A DNA stretch of 56,196 nucleotides from Empedobacter falsenii (GCF_019308355.1 NZ_JAAGKM010000017.1:1-56196); one strand, 5' to 3'. Counted from the first letter of the stretch, positions 15,496 to 24,944 are shown. Notes: generated by a model from the sequence alone, not told the origin. A program made the numbers and translations.

Positions 15496-16629
15496 ATGAA
15501 AAAAATCAATAAACGAAAAGTTTTTAAACGAATGCTTTACTTCCTATTAAGTTTGATTGTAATTCTTGTAATTGCAACCTTCGCTATTCTACAAATGGAT
15601 ACTTTTGGTGCTGATGCAACTGGAAAACGATTGGAACGAATGAAACAATCGAAGTTGTATAAAAATGGACAATTTCAAAATATTCATCACACACCTGCAT
15701 TTGCAGAAGGTTTTGATACCAAAAAAGTGATGTGGGATTTTTTCTTTGGTGCGAAAAATCCAAAACTCAATCCGAAAGATTCTATTCCGCATATTCAGAC
15801 GGATATCAAATCTATTGATAAATCTGAAAATGTATTTATTTGGTTGGGACATTCGTCTTATTATATTCAATTGGATGGTGTTAATTTCCTAATCGATCCT
15901 GTTTTTAGTGATTACGGTTCGCCTTTACCAATTTTCAATAAAGCATTTAAAGGAGCAAATACGTATCACGCAAAAGATTTCCCAAAGATTGATTATTTGG
16001 TTATTTCACACGATCATTACGATCACTTGGATTATGAAACAGTGAAAGAATTACGTCCAAAAGTGGAGAAAGTGATTCTTCCGCTTGGAGTTGGCGCACA
16101 TTTCGAGAAGTGGAATTATCTACCAGAACAATTAATCGAAGAAGAATGGAACACAAGCGTTTCATTAAAAAATAACTTAAAAATTACTTTTACACCAGCT
16201 CGTCATTTTTCTGGTAGAAAATTTAAACGAAATACAACACTTTGGACTTCTTATGTATTGGAAACACCTACGCAAAAAATATTTTTAGGTGGTGATAGCG
16301 GTTATGATACGCATTTCAAAGAAATTGGAGAAAAATATGGTCCGTTTGATTTTGCGATTCTAGAAAATGGACAATACAACGATGCTTGGAAATACATTCA
16401 TGCTTTACCAACAGATTTACCTGCGATCATTACCGATTTAAAAGCTAAACATATTATTCCTGTACATGCTGCAAAATTTGCTTTGGCAAAACATGCTTGG
16501 GACGAACCTTTGGAAAAAATTATAGAGAATGGTAAGCAAAATAAGCTCGATATTTTGACGCCTATGATTGGTGAACCACTAAATTTGAACGATTCTGTCT
16601 TTCACTTCAAAGAATGGTGGAGGGATTAA
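15496..16629 (+). CDS. Membrane-anchored metallo-beta-lactamase hydrolase (NAPE-PLD/UlaG-like)
   Basis: 377 residues. One N-terminal anchor (about 11-32), then an MBL fold: WLGHSSYYIQLDG, NFLIDPVFSDYGSP, zinc motif SHDHYDHLDY, PARHFSGR, LGGDSGYDTHF and VHAAKF. The HxHxDH box is intact, so a two-metal hydrolase is expected. Closest known groups act on phosphodiester or lactone bonds (NAPE-phospholipase D, RomA-like); the substrate cannot be named. Divergent from the sulfur operon with 128 bp between, but no clear functional tie. No gene follows closely. Confidence 0.85.
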   Translation: MKKINKRKVFKRMLYFLLSLIVILVIATFAILQMDTFGADATGKRLERMKQSKLYKNGQFQNIHHTPAFAEGFDTKKVMWDFFFGAKNPKLNPKDSIPHIQTDIKSIDKSENVFIWLGHSSYYIQLDGVNFLIDPVFSDYGSPLPIFNKAFKGANTYHAKDFPKIDYLVISHDHYDHLDYETVKELRPKVEKVILPLGVGAHFEKWNYLPEQLIEEEWNTSVSLKNNLKITFTPARHFSGRKFKRNTTLWTSYVLETPTQKIFLGGDSGYDTHFKEIGEKYGPFDFAILENGQYNDAWKYIHALPTDLPAIITDLKAKHIIPVHAAKFALAKHAWDEPLEKIIENGKQNKLDILTPMIGEPLNLNDSVFHFKEWWRD

Positions 16630-16745
16630 AACATTTATTACCGAATAATATTCGAAATATTTTTTAAATCTTTAAACAATATTCGAAATTATTGATTTAT
16701 AATAAGTTTATTCTGAATTATCTTCAGAAAACCATTTGTATTCCG

Positions 16746-16753
16746 TAATTTTG
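16746..16753 (+). promoter_or_regulatory. lysA promoter -7 element
   Basis: TAATTTTG fits TAnnTTTG, 38 bp before the lysA ATG. I looked for a lysine riboswitch in the 160-bp gap and saw none. Confidence 0.45.
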
Positions 16754-16791
16754 GCAACTGAAATTTAACTTTAAACAAAAAAATAAACAAA

Positions 16792-18003
16792 ATGGAACTG
16801 AATAGAGAACGTCTATTGGAATTGGTGCAAAAATATGGTGCGCCCTTGTATGTATATGATGCGAACAAAATTAGATCGCAATATGAAAAGATGACAAATG
16901 CATTTTCTACAGTCAAACGTTTAAAGTTAAATTATGCATGTAAGGCGAACACAAATCTTAATCTTTTAAAGTATTTCAAATCACTTGGTTCAGGATTGGA
17001 TACGGTTTCTATTCAAGAAGTAGAATTGGGATTAATGGCGGGTTTCAAGCCTAAAGAAATCATTTATACGCCAAATGGTGTTTCGTATGCTGAAATTAAA
17101 AAAGCAATTGATTTAGGTGTTCGCATCAATATCGATAACCTTTCTGTTTTAGAAACATTTGGTCAAGATTTTCCTAAATATCCAGTTTGTGTGCGTATTA
17201 ATCCACATATTATGGCAGGTGGAAATGCAAATATTTCGGTTGGACATATTGATTCAAAATTCGGAATTTCTATTCACCAATTACCACATATCAAACGTGT
17301 TGTAGAAAATACAGGTTTACATTTGGACGGTGTTCATATGCACACAGGTTCTGATATTTTAGATATTGATGTTTTCTTGCAAGGAGCTGAAATTTTATTT
17401 GAAGTTGCAGCAGAATTCAAGAATTTATCTTACATCGATTTTGGATCAGGATTTAAAGTTCCTTACTATCCAGGCGCAGACGAAACAGATATTGAATATT
17501 TAGGTGAGCGTTTATCTGCTCGTTTTAATGAATTTGAGAAAGCGTACGGAAAACCTTTGACATTAATGTTCGAGCCAGGAAAATATATGGTTTCTGAGGC
17601 AGGATCTTTCTTAGCGACTGTAAATGTTGTGAAACAAACAACTTCTACTGTTTTTGCTGGAATTGATACAGGTTTCAACCATCTAATTCGTCCGATGTTT
17701 TACAGTGCTCATCACGAAATTGAAAATATTTCGAATCCAGAAGGTCGTAGCCGTTATTACACAGTTGTGGGATACATTTGTGAAACAGATACATTTGGAT
17801 CGAATCGTAAAATAAATGAAATTAGCGAAGGAGATGTGTTGTGTTTCCACAATGCGGGAGCATATTGCTTCTCGATGGCTTCGAACTACAATTCGCGTTT
17901 CAAACCTGCAGAAGTCTTATTAATTGACGATAAGGATTATTTAATTCGTCGTCGCGAAACAATTCAAGATTTAATCGCAACAACAGAGGATATAAAATTC
18001 TAA
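16792..18003 (+). CDS. lysA: Diaminopimelate decarboxylase
   Basis: 403 residues. PLP enzyme of fold type III that makes lysine from meso-diaminopimelate. The PLP lysine is in LNYACKANTN (about residue 52). Further motifs are GLDTVSIQEVELGL, VGHIDSKFGI, HMHTGSDI, the FGSGFKVPYY glycine loop, EPGKYMV and the C-terminal CETDTFG and NAGAYCFSMASNYN, where the Cys belongs to the active site of the other subunit. Full length. Single gene with its own -7 element and terminator. Confidence 0.95.
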   Translation: MELNRERLLELVQKYGAPLYVYDANKIRSQYEKMTNAFSTVKRLKLNYACKANTNLNLLKYFKSLGSGLDTVSIQEVELGLMAGFKPKEIIYTPNGVSYAEIKKAIDLGVRINIDNLSVLETFGQDFPKYPVCVRINPHIMAGGNANISVGHIDSKFGISIHQLPHIKRVVENTGLHLDGVHMHTGSDILDIDVFLQGAEILFEVAAEFKNLSYIDFGSGFKVPYYPGADETDIEYLGERLSARFNEFEKAYGKPLTLMFEPGKYMVSEAGSFLATVNVVKQTTSTVFAGIDTGFNHLIRPMFYSAHHEIENISNPEGRSRYYTVVGYICETDTFGSNRKINEISEGDVLCFHNAGAYCFSMASNYNSRFKPAEVLLIDDKDYLIRRRETIQDLIATTEDIKF

Positions 18004-18036
18004 GCTCAGAATTTTTATATATTTTTATAGTATTTT

Positions 18037-18062
18037 AAAGCTCAATCCAAGGATTGGGCTTT
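18037..18062 (+). terminator. lysA terminator
   Basis: Stem AAAGCTCAATCC / GGATTGGGCTTT (one G-T pair), 2-nt loop, then TTATTT. Confidence 0.8.
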
Positions 18063-18164
18063 TTATTTCCCTAACTTCAGAGGTTTGCTAAAAAATATAT
18101 CATGTATAACACTTCTTACTAAATTTTGTTCATATGTTTTTGAATCATCATATTCGTAAGGAAT

Positions 18165-18407
18165 TCATTTCTCAACTGGCTTTAAAGGAGAAACATCTTG
18201 TTGTTGATTTGTATAATTTTTGATATAATCTTGCATCAATTCATTGTTCTTTTCAAGTGATAAATCTTGTGAATATTTAAAATCAAAATATCCAGATTGT
18301 TGAGCAAAATTCATCAACAATTTATTTTTTAAATTATCATTCTGAGCAACTTCTTGCGCAAAAAGAGCAATTGGAAAAAGAAAGAATAAAAGTGGTTTCA
18401 TTATCAA
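18165..18407 (-). CDS. Small exported protein of unknown function
   Basis: 80 residues from the first ATG; the second ATG at 18401 (MKPLLFFLFPIALFAQ) gives an equally good or better signal peptide. The mature part of about 60 residues is charged and helical, with aromatic residues (SGYFDFKYSQDL), and matches no family I know. Convergent with lysA; no partner on its strand. Real because of the signal peptide and sensible composition, but it could be a lineage-specific gene. Confidence 0.5.
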   Translation of the reverse strand: MIMKPLLFFLFPIALFAQEVAQNDNLKNKLLMNFAQQSGYFDFKYSQDLSLEKNNELMQDYIKNYTNQQQDVSPLKPVEK

Positions 18408-18511
18408 TCATTTACTTTTTTAAAGTTATGAAAATATTTTGAAGATATAATCTATCCAATTTTAAAAACTTTACAATGACATTCGTCTTATGCAATTCGA
18501 AATGAATTAAA

Positions 18512-18519
18512 TACTTTTG
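18512..18519 (+). promoter_or_regulatory. -7 element before the small membrane-protein pair
   Basis: TACTTTTG fits TAnnTTTG, 15 bp before the ATG at 18535. Confidence 0.45.
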
Positions 18520-18534
18520 CCTCAAAGTTAGTAT

Positions 18535-18651
18535 ATGGAAGAAAAAAAAGACAAACGAAGTACCTCTCAAAAATTAATAGACGATGCTTTCTTCCTATTT
18601 TTGATGATTCTTGGAGCTTTTTGTGTGTTAATAATACTTGTTGTTGTCTAA
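18535..18651 (+). CDS. 38-residue single-helix membrane protein
   Basis: A short frame: a charged N-terminus (MEEKKDKRSTSQKLIDD) followed by one hydrophobic helix (AFFLFLMILGAFCVLIILVVV) and the stop. It is preceded by a -7 element and its stop lies 3 bp before the VanZ-like gene, so the two are probably one transcript. The layout (Lys-rich cytosolic head, one membrane span) is typical of real small membrane proteins. No family recognised. Confidence 0.55.
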   Translation: MEEKKDKRSTSQKLIDDAFFLFLMILGAFCVLIILVVV

Positions 18652-18654
18652 AAA

Positions 18655-19035
18655 ATGAAATTGTTTGATACTTATTTTAGTTTCTATATTCTGAGTTGGA
18701 TTTTCATCAAACTTACACGAATTTATTCCATAGAAATTGAGTATCTCAACCATTATTTGACAGATATTTTTGCCGTTCCTGCAATGACACATTTGGGAAG
18801 TTATATCATTTCGAAAGTAAAATACAACAATCAATTATATATTTACCCTACAAGTTATTTGGTCATTACAGCGTTCGTTCTCAGTTTTTTGTTAGAATTT
18901 CTTATGCCAAAATTTTCTTCAAATTACACAGCAGATATATTGGATGTTGTCTGCTATTTTATCGGAATTATTTTTTATTTAAAATTCCATAAGCCTTATC
19001 TCTTAAAAAATGAGCATAAGATTATTGAATATTAA
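18655..19035 (+). CDS. VanZ-like small integral membrane protein
   Basis: 126 residues with about four hydrophobic spans (5-22, 36-52, 66-86, 97-112). The segment YTADILDVVCYFIGIIFYL resembles the last helix of VanZ-like proteins, where the Asp is conserved. Related Bacteroidota proteins are often left as hypothetical. It directly follows the 38-residue membrane protein. Its 3' end overlaps the 3' end of the convergent trkA by 14 bp. Function unknown. Confidence 0.6.
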   Translation: MKLFDTYFSFYILSWIFIKLTRIYSIEIEYLNHYLTDIFAVPAMTHLGSYIISKVKYNNQLYIYPTSYLVITAFVLSFLLEFLMPKFSSNYTADILDVVCYFIGIIFYLKFHKPYLLKNEHKIIEY

Positions 19036-19717
19036 ATTTCTTCAAAAACTTATAAATTTCTTGATTTGCTCCATAGATTACCAATACATCATCTTTTGTA
19101 ATTACTGTATTTGATGTAGGAAAACCTTGTACTTCTGGAACAATTTTATATTGACCTAAAAAACTAGCTTCTTCTTTGTTTTTAATAATTGTCATTACCA
19201 AAATATTATGTTGCTTTTTGAATTGGATTTCATCAAATGTTTTTCCAACCAATTCATTTGGTGTTACAACCTCTATAATGCTAAACTCTTTGTTTAATTC
19301 AAAAGAATCTACAACTCCTTTCACATTTAGTTTTTTTGTCCAACGTTCTGCAGATTCAGCTTCGGGTCGAATAATTTCTGTAACTCCAATTGCTTGCAAA
19401 ACATTTTCGTGTAAAGAATTGATAGAACGACTAATCAAACGTTTTACATTTTTATTTTTAAAAATAGCAGTAGCCATAATATTGGCACCTTCATTTTCCC
19501 CAATACTTACAATTACAATATCTGTATTATTTAGTGGTAATTTATTAATTGATAATTCATCTGTTGCATCTAAACAAATGGTATAGGATAACTTATCTTT
19601 CAAAGCTTCAACACGTTGAATATTATTGTCAACACCGATAATTTCGTGACCAAGCTTTACCATTTTCTTACCAAGCGCCGCGCCGAAATTTCCTAAACCT
19701 ATAATTATTATTTTCAT
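19022..19717 (-). CDS. trkA: Trk/Ktr potassium-uptake regulatory subunit
   Basis: 231 residues. Residues 1-125 form an RCK-N Rossmann domain: IIGLGNFGAALGKKMVKLGH (GxGxxG), VDNNIQRVEAL, ATDELSI, SIGENEGANIMA, RSINSLHENVL. Residues 135-231 form an RCK-C domain (FSIIEVVTPNELVGKTFDEI, KDDVLVIYG). It binds nucleotides and gates the membrane channel encoded 9 bp upstream in the same operon. Length is that of single-copy KtrA rather than the doubled E. coli TrkA. Confidence 0.9.
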   Translation of the reverse strand: MKIIIIGLGNFGAALGKKMVKLGHEIIGVDNNIQRVEALKDKLSYTICLDATDELSINKLPLNNTDIVIVSIGENEGANIMATAIFKNKNVKRLISRSINSLHENVLQAIGVTEIIRPEAESAERWTKKLNVKGVVDSFELNKEFSIIEVVTPNELVGKTFDEIQFKKQHNILVMTIIKNKEEASFLGQYKIVPEVQGFPTSNTVITKDDVLVIYGANQEIYKFLKKFNIQ

Positions 19718-19726
19718 AATTTTCTT

Positions 19727-21463
19727 TTAAATTAAAATATCATCTGATGGATAACGATAATTTGACGAAACCGTTTTCTTGAAAAAAGCCATCAAAATTG
19801 TAATCATCGAAACACGACCAATAAACATCATTGTAATGACAACAATTTTACTAGGATCGGATAATGTTGGTGTTAAATTTAAAGATAAACCAACTGTTGA
19901 ATATGCCGAAAAAGCTTCGAATGCAACATCAATGAGATGCAAATGATTATCAAATTTAGTAATCAAAAATATTCCTGTTCCAATCACTAAAAAAGATAAG
20001 GTCATTGTAGCAAAAGCTTTCTGTACATTGATCGGATTTAATTCTCTTTTATAAATTTCAATCTTATTTTTTCCGCGTGCAATATTAATAAAATTAAGAA
20101 TTGCAATTGCAAAAGTACTCGTTTTAATTCCTCCTCCTGTTGATGCTGGTGAAGCACCAATCCACATTAACAAAATAACCAAAAGTATGGAAGAGAATTG
20201 TAAGTGAGAAAAATCGATATTATTAAAACCTGCTGTACGAGGCGTTATGGCGACAAATAAAGCCGAAATAAATTTACCAAAACCATGATGTGGACCTAAT
20301 GTCAAATAATATTCTTCGAAGAATAAAATGATCGTAGAAATAATTAATATGACTAATGAAGTTATTAAATTTACTTTAGAACTTAACGAAAAAACCCAAT
20401 TCTTACGATTATTCTTGTTGTGAATAATTTTTGAGATTAATTTTCGAATTAAATAATCCACATAACGCAAAATATTAATCAAGATAGGAAAACCTATTCC
20501 TCCTAAAAAAATCAAAGTGATTAGAACTGACTGAAAACCATAATTGTGTACAAATCCTTTGTTCATCAAACCGTTGGGCAAAGTCGAAAAACCAGCGTTA
20601 CAAAAAGCCGAAACCGAATGAAAGATACTGAAAAATAATTTGTCTACAATACTAATATTATATGGTGCAATCGAAATATAAATTAAAGCCGCACCTACTA
20701 ATTCGATTCCAAAAGTTAAATAAATAATCTTTTTTACAAACGAAAAAACTTCACTCAAAGAATCATTATTAGCAATACTTCCCAAGGCAATTTGATTCTC
20801 ATAAGAGCTATTTCCTTTGAAAAAATAAGCAATATATCCGGCAAAAGTCAAAATTCCTAAACCTCCTGCTTGAATGAGTAACATCAAAATAAAATGACCA
20901 ACTGGCGTGTACGTGACATAGGTATCAACAGACGTTAAACCCGTTACACAAACGGCGCTTGTAGACGTGAACAATGCATCTAGAAAAGAAATTGGATGAT
21001 AAGTTGCTTTTGGTAACATCAATAAACACGCTCCGCCAAAAACTAAAATGAAAAAACTGAAAATAAATAGTTGCGGCGGCGTAATAACTGATCGTTTGAA
21101 TGTAAAATTAGGCGTAGCAATTTCTCGAATTAATTTTAGTACAATCGCAAATTGCAAATATTTACTAACAAAAAACCAACTATAATCGGTGACTTGAATT
21201 TTAATACAATAAAGAATAAACAAAATACTTAAAATATCAAAAATGATGACTCTCGGAATAATTTTTTCTTTAAAGTAGATATATTTGAGAATAGTTCTCA
21301 GAATTCCGATTGACAAAAGTATTATAAAAAATATATTGATATAAAGTTTATAAACAACCGGAAATCCAAATCCAAACATCACTAACAATGCAATAATTGC
21401 GAGGATGTAAGAAATTGAAAGTAGTATATTAAAAAACTTGTTATTGACTAAAAATCGAAACAT
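19727..21463 (-). CDS. trkH: Trk/Ktr potassium channel subunit
   Basis: 578 residues. An N-terminal region with about four extra helices (residues 1-130) is followed by the four-repeat K+ channel core. Pore-loop signatures are visible: TSTSAVCVTGLTSVD, HSVSAFCNAGFSTLP, AITPRTAGFNNID, EAFSAYSTVGLSLNL. The conserved Gly residues of each repeat are present. It takes up K+ across the inner membrane under control of the TrkA protein just downstream. Long N-terminal extensions are usual in Bacteroidota members. Confidence 0.92.
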   Translation of the reverse strand: MFRFLVNNKFFNILLSISYILAIIALLVMFGFGFPVVYKLYINIFFIILLSIGILRTILKYIYFKEKIIPRVIIFDILSILFILYCIKIQVTDYSWFFVSKYLQFAIVLKLIREIATPNFTFKRSVITPPQLFIFSFFILVFGGACLLMLPKATYHPISFLDALFTSTSAVCVTGLTSVDTYVTYTPVGHFILMLLIQAGGLGILTFAGYIAYFFKGNSSYENQIALGSIANNDSLSEVFSFVKKIIYLTFGIELVGAALIYISIAPYNISIVDKLFFSIFHSVSAFCNAGFSTLPNGLMNKGFVHNYGFQSVLITLIFLGGIGFPILINILRYVDYLIRKLISKIIHNKNNRKNWVFSLSSKVNLITSLVILIISTIILFFEEYYLTLGPHHGFGKFISALFVAITPRTAGFNNIDFSHLQFSSILLVILLMWIGASPASTGGGIKTSTFAIAILNFINIARGKNKIEIYKRELNPINVQKAFATMTLSFLVIGTGIFLITKFDNHLHLIDVAFEAFSAYSTVGLSLNLTPTLSDPSKIVVITMMFIGRVSMITILMAFFKKTVSSNYRYPSDDILI

Positions 21464-21533
21464 AGTTTTACTTCATTTAATAAAAAACAAATTTATAATT
21501 ATGTTTGCTTTTTACAAGTTTTTCATTATTTTA

Positions 21534-22703
21534 TTACTCTGTTTTAAAAATTTTCATTCTGCCAACCATAAAAACCATAATCAATCCAAAGCAAGCAAAT
21601 AAAGCATAAGAGTATCTCAAATCAAAAGCTTCTGCAATATAACCAATCAGCGGTGGTCCCATCAAAAATCCTAAAAAAGATATACTAGAAACCATTGCCA
21701 ATGCAACACCTGGGTTAACATTTTTGTTTTTACCTGCTACACTATAAACCGTTGGCACATTACACGCAACGCCCAATCCAACCATCATAAATGCAATTGT
21801 ACACACAATAAATTGAGGAAAAAATACCGAAAGCATCAAACCAGAAAACATCAAAATGCCACTAATTTGCATCACGCGTTGTTTACCATATTTACTGATA
21901 AAATAATCACCAACAAAACGTCCTGTCGCCATCATCACCATAAACGATGCATAACCAACGACAACCAAATTCTGCGGCGCTTTTACAATATCTTGAAAAT
22001 AAACACCACTCCAATCGAACATCGCACCTTCTGTTGCCATGCTCAAAAAACCAATAATTCCCAATTGAACCAAAACTGTATCTGGTTTAGAAAAAATAGA
22101 TTTCTTTTCCTTTGTTGGAGCTGGCGTAGAATCGACTAAATATTTTTTATTAATGAACCAACTCAAAATGATTAAGCCATAAATAATCACAAAATGATAA
22201 AATGTATTCACATGCAAATTCATCATCAATAATCCAATCAAAGCACCTGTAAAACCAGCTATACTCCACGCACCATGAAAAGATGACATAATTGATTTAC
22301 CGTATATTTTTTCCACTTCAACCCCTTGCGTATTCACCGAAATATTGCACATATTTCCGATTACTCCAAAGAAAAATAATACAGCTCCCAATTGATAAAA
22401 GTTCTGAGCTAAACCAATACAACAAAGAATGAAAGGATAAATTAAAACAACAATTCGCAAGACATTTTTACTTCCAAATTTTGCTACTAATTTTCCTGAA
22501 AGTGCCATTGTACATAATTGGCCAATCGGCATTAATAGCAACAAAGTTCCTAATTGTCCTTCTGAAATTCCTAAATCTGATTTGATTGTCGGAATACGAC
22601 TTGCCCATGAAGAAAAGGCTAAACCTTGCGAAAAAAAGAAAAGCGAAACAGCTAAACGAATGCGATTTTTTTGAGTTGATGATAATTCTGTTGATGAATG
22701 CAT
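21534..22703 (-). CDS. MFS transporter (YbjJ-like)
   Basis: 389 residues with 12 predicted helices. Motifs: SQGLAFSSWASRIPTIKSDL after helix 1, QLCTMALSGKLVAKFGSKNVLR (the MFS A-motif region), VNTQGVEVEKIYGKSIMSSFHG in the middle and GRFVGDYFISKYGKQRVM before helix 8. This pattern is that of YbjJ-type sugar/polyol-like MFS proteins, whose substrate is unknown. It is followed downstream, after about 70 bp, by the trk operon on the same strand, with no sign of function in common. Confidence 0.85.
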   Translation of the reverse strand: MHSSTELSSTQKNRIRLAVSLFFFSQGLAFSSWASRIPTIKSDLGISEGQLGTLLLLMPIGQLCTMALSGKLVAKFGSKNVLRIVVLIYPFILCCIGLAQNFYQLGAVLFFFGVIGNMCNISVNTQGVEVEKIYGKSIMSSFHGAWSIAGFTGALIGLLMMNLHVNTFYHFVIIYGLIILSWFINKKYLVDSTPAPTKEKKSIFSKPDTVLVQLGIIGFLSMATEGAMFDWSGVYFQDIVKAPQNLVVVGYASFMVMMATGRFVGDYFISKYGKQRVMQISGILMFSGLMLSVFFPQFIVCTIAFMMVGLGVACNVPTVYSVAGKNKNVNPGVALAMVSSISFLGFLMGPPLIGYIAEAFDLRYSYALFACFGLIMVFMVGRMKIFKTE

Positions 22704-22744
22704 GGCTAAAAAATGATTTGCAAAGTTAAGTTACTCTCCCGAAA

Positions 22745-23166
22745 TTATAAACTCAAATGCAAAATAGGATAAGCTTTTCCTTCACTATCTTTTTCAGAAC
22801 GAGAAATAAACTTAAAACATTGACTCAGATAAAAATCAATCGCTTGCTGATTTTGTTCATTCACATCGACAGATTTTACATTCAATTCTTGAATAGAAAA
22901 ATCCAACAACACCTTCCCTACTCCTTTTCGTCGAAAATCATTGTGAATAAATAACATTTCAAGATTTTGTGTTGCAACACCTACAAATCCTACCAATTTA
23001 TTCTCAATCTCGTAACCAAATAAAGTAACATGCGGAAAATAATTTGGTAAATTTTCTTTATAATATTCGAAATCTTCTTGTGCTAAAAAATCGTGTGTGT
23101 TTAGTACTCAACTTTCCTAAACTCTCTCAATCTCGGAAAAACTACTTCTTCAATTCTTCTAATCAT
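22745..23166 (-). pseudogene. GNAT acetyltransferase, N-terminal part broken
   Basis: The open 3' part (22996-22745) keeps the acetyl-CoA site (RRKGVGKVLL, about 20 residues after LFIHNDF) and tail (NQQAIDFYLSQCF). Reading further upstream, the same frame continues as LNTHDFLAQEDFEYYKENLP and GYEIENKLVGFVG. It then meets two stops (TGA, TAG) where relatives have WxxSV. The real first 20 residues (MIRRIEEVVFPRLREF, ATG at 23166) sit in another frame. So two in-frame stops and a frame change separate the start from the body. Relatives are about 140 residues. Confidence 0.65.
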
Positions 23167-23281
23167 AACTAAAATTAATTACAACAAAGATATAAATGAC
23201 TATTTTCAAAAAAAAGAATAAAAAATATTCTATTGAGAATCATTTTGTTAAAAATTATTTTAAAAATAATTGATTTCAGAG

Positions 23282-23312
23282 TTTGGAAAAACGAAAAAGC
23301 GTTCTATATTTG
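23282..23312 (+). promoter_or_regulatory. tRNA-Ser promoter (-33 TTTG, 19 bp, -7 TATATTTG)
   Basis: TTTG at 23282-23285 and TATATTTG at 23305-23312 with exactly 19 bp between, the full flavobacterial housekeeping pattern, 31 bp before the tRNA. Confidence 0.75.
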
Positions 23313-23343
23313 CACTCGCAATACCGCAATAAACTGCGTTATT

Positions 23344-23428
23344 GGAGAGTTGGCAGAGTGGTCGAATGCGGCAGTCTTGAAAACTGTTGAGGGTCACACC
23401 TCCGGGGGTTCGAATCCCTCACTCTCCG
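23344..23428 (+). tRNA. tRNA-Ser (anticodon TGA)
   Basis: 85 nt. Acceptor stem GGAGAGT / ACTCTCC, D-arm TGGCAGAGTGG, anticodon loop CTTGAAA with TGA, a long class-II variable arm, T-arm GGGGGTTCGAATCCCTC, discriminator G. CCA is not encoded (GCT follows). An ORF drawn across it is spurious. Confidence 0.97.
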
Positions 23429-23431
23429 CTG

Positions 23432-23457
23432 AAAGCTTGAACATTTGTTCAAGCTTT
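23432..23457 (+). terminator. tRNA-Ser terminator
   Basis: Stem AAAGCTTGAACA / TGTTCAAGCTTT with TT loop, then T-run. May also serve the convergent permease gene. Confidence 0.85.
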
Positions 23458-23534
23458 TTTTGTTTTACATCAACACAAAAAATCCTTCATCTAAAAAGAC
23501 AAAGGATTTCTAAAAAACTCAAAATGATGATTTC

Positions 23535-24944
23535 CTAATCATCAACCTTACTATGTTGTTTTCCGTAGAAAAAATAAATACAAATTCCGATTACTAACCA
23601 AATCAAAAGTCTCCACCAACTTTCCATTGTCAAAGATGTCATTAAATAAACACAAACAATAATTCCTAAAATTGGAACTAGAGGAACCAAAGGAACTTTA
23701 AACTTACGCTCAGCATTTGGCATTTTTTTACGCATCACAATAATTCCAATACAAACTAAAGTAAAAGCAAATAAAGTTCCAATACTTACCATATGACCTA
23801 AATCTTTGATTGGTACAAAACCTGCAAAAATGCTTACAAAAACCAAAAAGAATAAATTGGTTTTCCAAGGTGTATGAAATTTTTTGTGAACATCTGAAAA
23901 GAAAGAAGGTAACAATCCGTCATTACTCATGCTATAAAATACGCGACTTTGTCCTAATAACATCACTAATATAACCGATGTATATCCTGCGATAATTGCT
24001 AAAATCAATACACTTTGTAAAAATGTATAACCTGTTACTGCAAATGCTGTCGCTGCTGGTGACGCATCCCCCTTAAAGGTTTCGTATGGTACCAAACCTG
24101 TCATTACCCATGAAAATAATACATACAAAATGGTACAAATAACTAATGATCCTAAGATTCCAATCGGCATTCCTTTTTGCGGATTTTTAGCTTCTTGTGC
24201 TGCAGTAGAAACTGCATCAAAACCAACAAAAGCAAAGAAAACGACTGCTGCTCCCGCTGCAATCCCTGGCATTCCTCCAAATTGAGTTCCTGGAATATTT
24301 TTAGGAATAAATGGTATATGATTTTCAGGGTTAATATGACTCCAACCTAAAACAATAAAAACAATTACAACTGTAACTTTTAAAATAACAAGAATATTAT
24401 TAATAATAGCAGATTCTTTTGTCCCTCTGATTAATACTAATGATAATAAACACACAATAAAGATTGCAGGTAAATTTATTATTCCGCCATCAGCTGGGGC
24501 ATGCAATAATTCTTGAGGTAAATGAATATTAATTCCTTGCAAAAATTTATCGACGTAAGCCGACCAACTCACACTTACTGTTGCCGCTGCTAAAGCATAT
24601 TCTAACACCAAATCCCAACCAATAATCCAAGCTATAAATTCGCCCATTGTTGCGTAAGAATATGTATAAGCACTTCCAGCAACTGGAATCATTGAAGCAA
24701 ATTCGGCATAACAAAGTCCTGCAAAAGCACAACCAACTGCTGCTAAAACAAACGATAAAGTAACTGCCGGCCCAGCATGATCTGCCGCTGCAATTCCTGT
24801 TAAACTAAATAATCCGGCACCGATGATAGCGCCAATACCCAAAGCAACTAAGGCTCCAGAAGATAGAGATCTTTTTAAACCACCTTCCGTTTCTTGCGAA
24901 TCTTCTATTAGCTTCGCTAATGGTTTAATTTTCCAAATTGACAT
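23535..24944 (-). CDS. APC-family amino acid permease (cationic amino acid transporter type)
   Basis: 469 residues, 12-13 helices. Motifs: LSSGALVALGIGAIIGAGLF in helix 1 (the substrate-binding Gly-rich break), CYAEFASMIPVAGSAYTYSY in helix 3, FFAFVGFDAVSTAAQEAKNP in helix 6 and GQSRVFYSMSNDGLLP. This set defines the YfnA/CAT branch, proton-coupled uptake of amino acids such as Lys, Arg or branched types; the exact substrate is not readable. Stands alone. Confidence 0.9.
   Translation of the reverse strand: MSIWKIKPLAKLIEDSQETEGGLKRSLSSGALVALGIGAIIGAGLFSLTGIAAADHAGPAVTLSFVLAAVGCAFAGLCYAEFASMIPVAGSAYTYSYATMGEFIAWIIGWDLVLEYALAAATVSVSWSAYVDKFLQGINIHLPQELLHAPADGGIINLPAIFIVCLLSLVLIRGTKESAIINNILVILKVTVVIVFIVLGWSHINPENHIPFIPKNIPGTQFGGMPGIAAGAAVVFFAFVGFDAVSTAAQEAKNPQKGMPIGILGSLVICTILYVLFSWVMTGLVPYETFKGDASPAATAFAVTGYTFLQSVLILAIIAGYTSVILVMLLGQSRVFYSMSNDGLLPSFFSDVHKKFHTPWKTNLFFLVFVSIFAGFVPIKDLGHMVSIGTLFAFTLVCIGIIVMRKKMPNAERKFKVPLVPLVPILGIIVCVYLMTSLTMESWWRLLIWLVIGICIYFFYGKQHSKVDD

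Noticed and set aside
16630-16791. Lysine riboswitch before lysA
   Set aside because: The gap is too short and has no recognisable five-helix core.
21813-22139. 108-codon plus-strand frame inside the MFS gene
   Set aside because: Antisense shadow of a well-supported transporter; His/Asn/Lys-rich low-complexity product.
23233-23538. Open frame of 101 codons across the tRNA-Ser gene
   Set aside because: It is read straight through the tRNA and its promoter and terminator; no family sequence.
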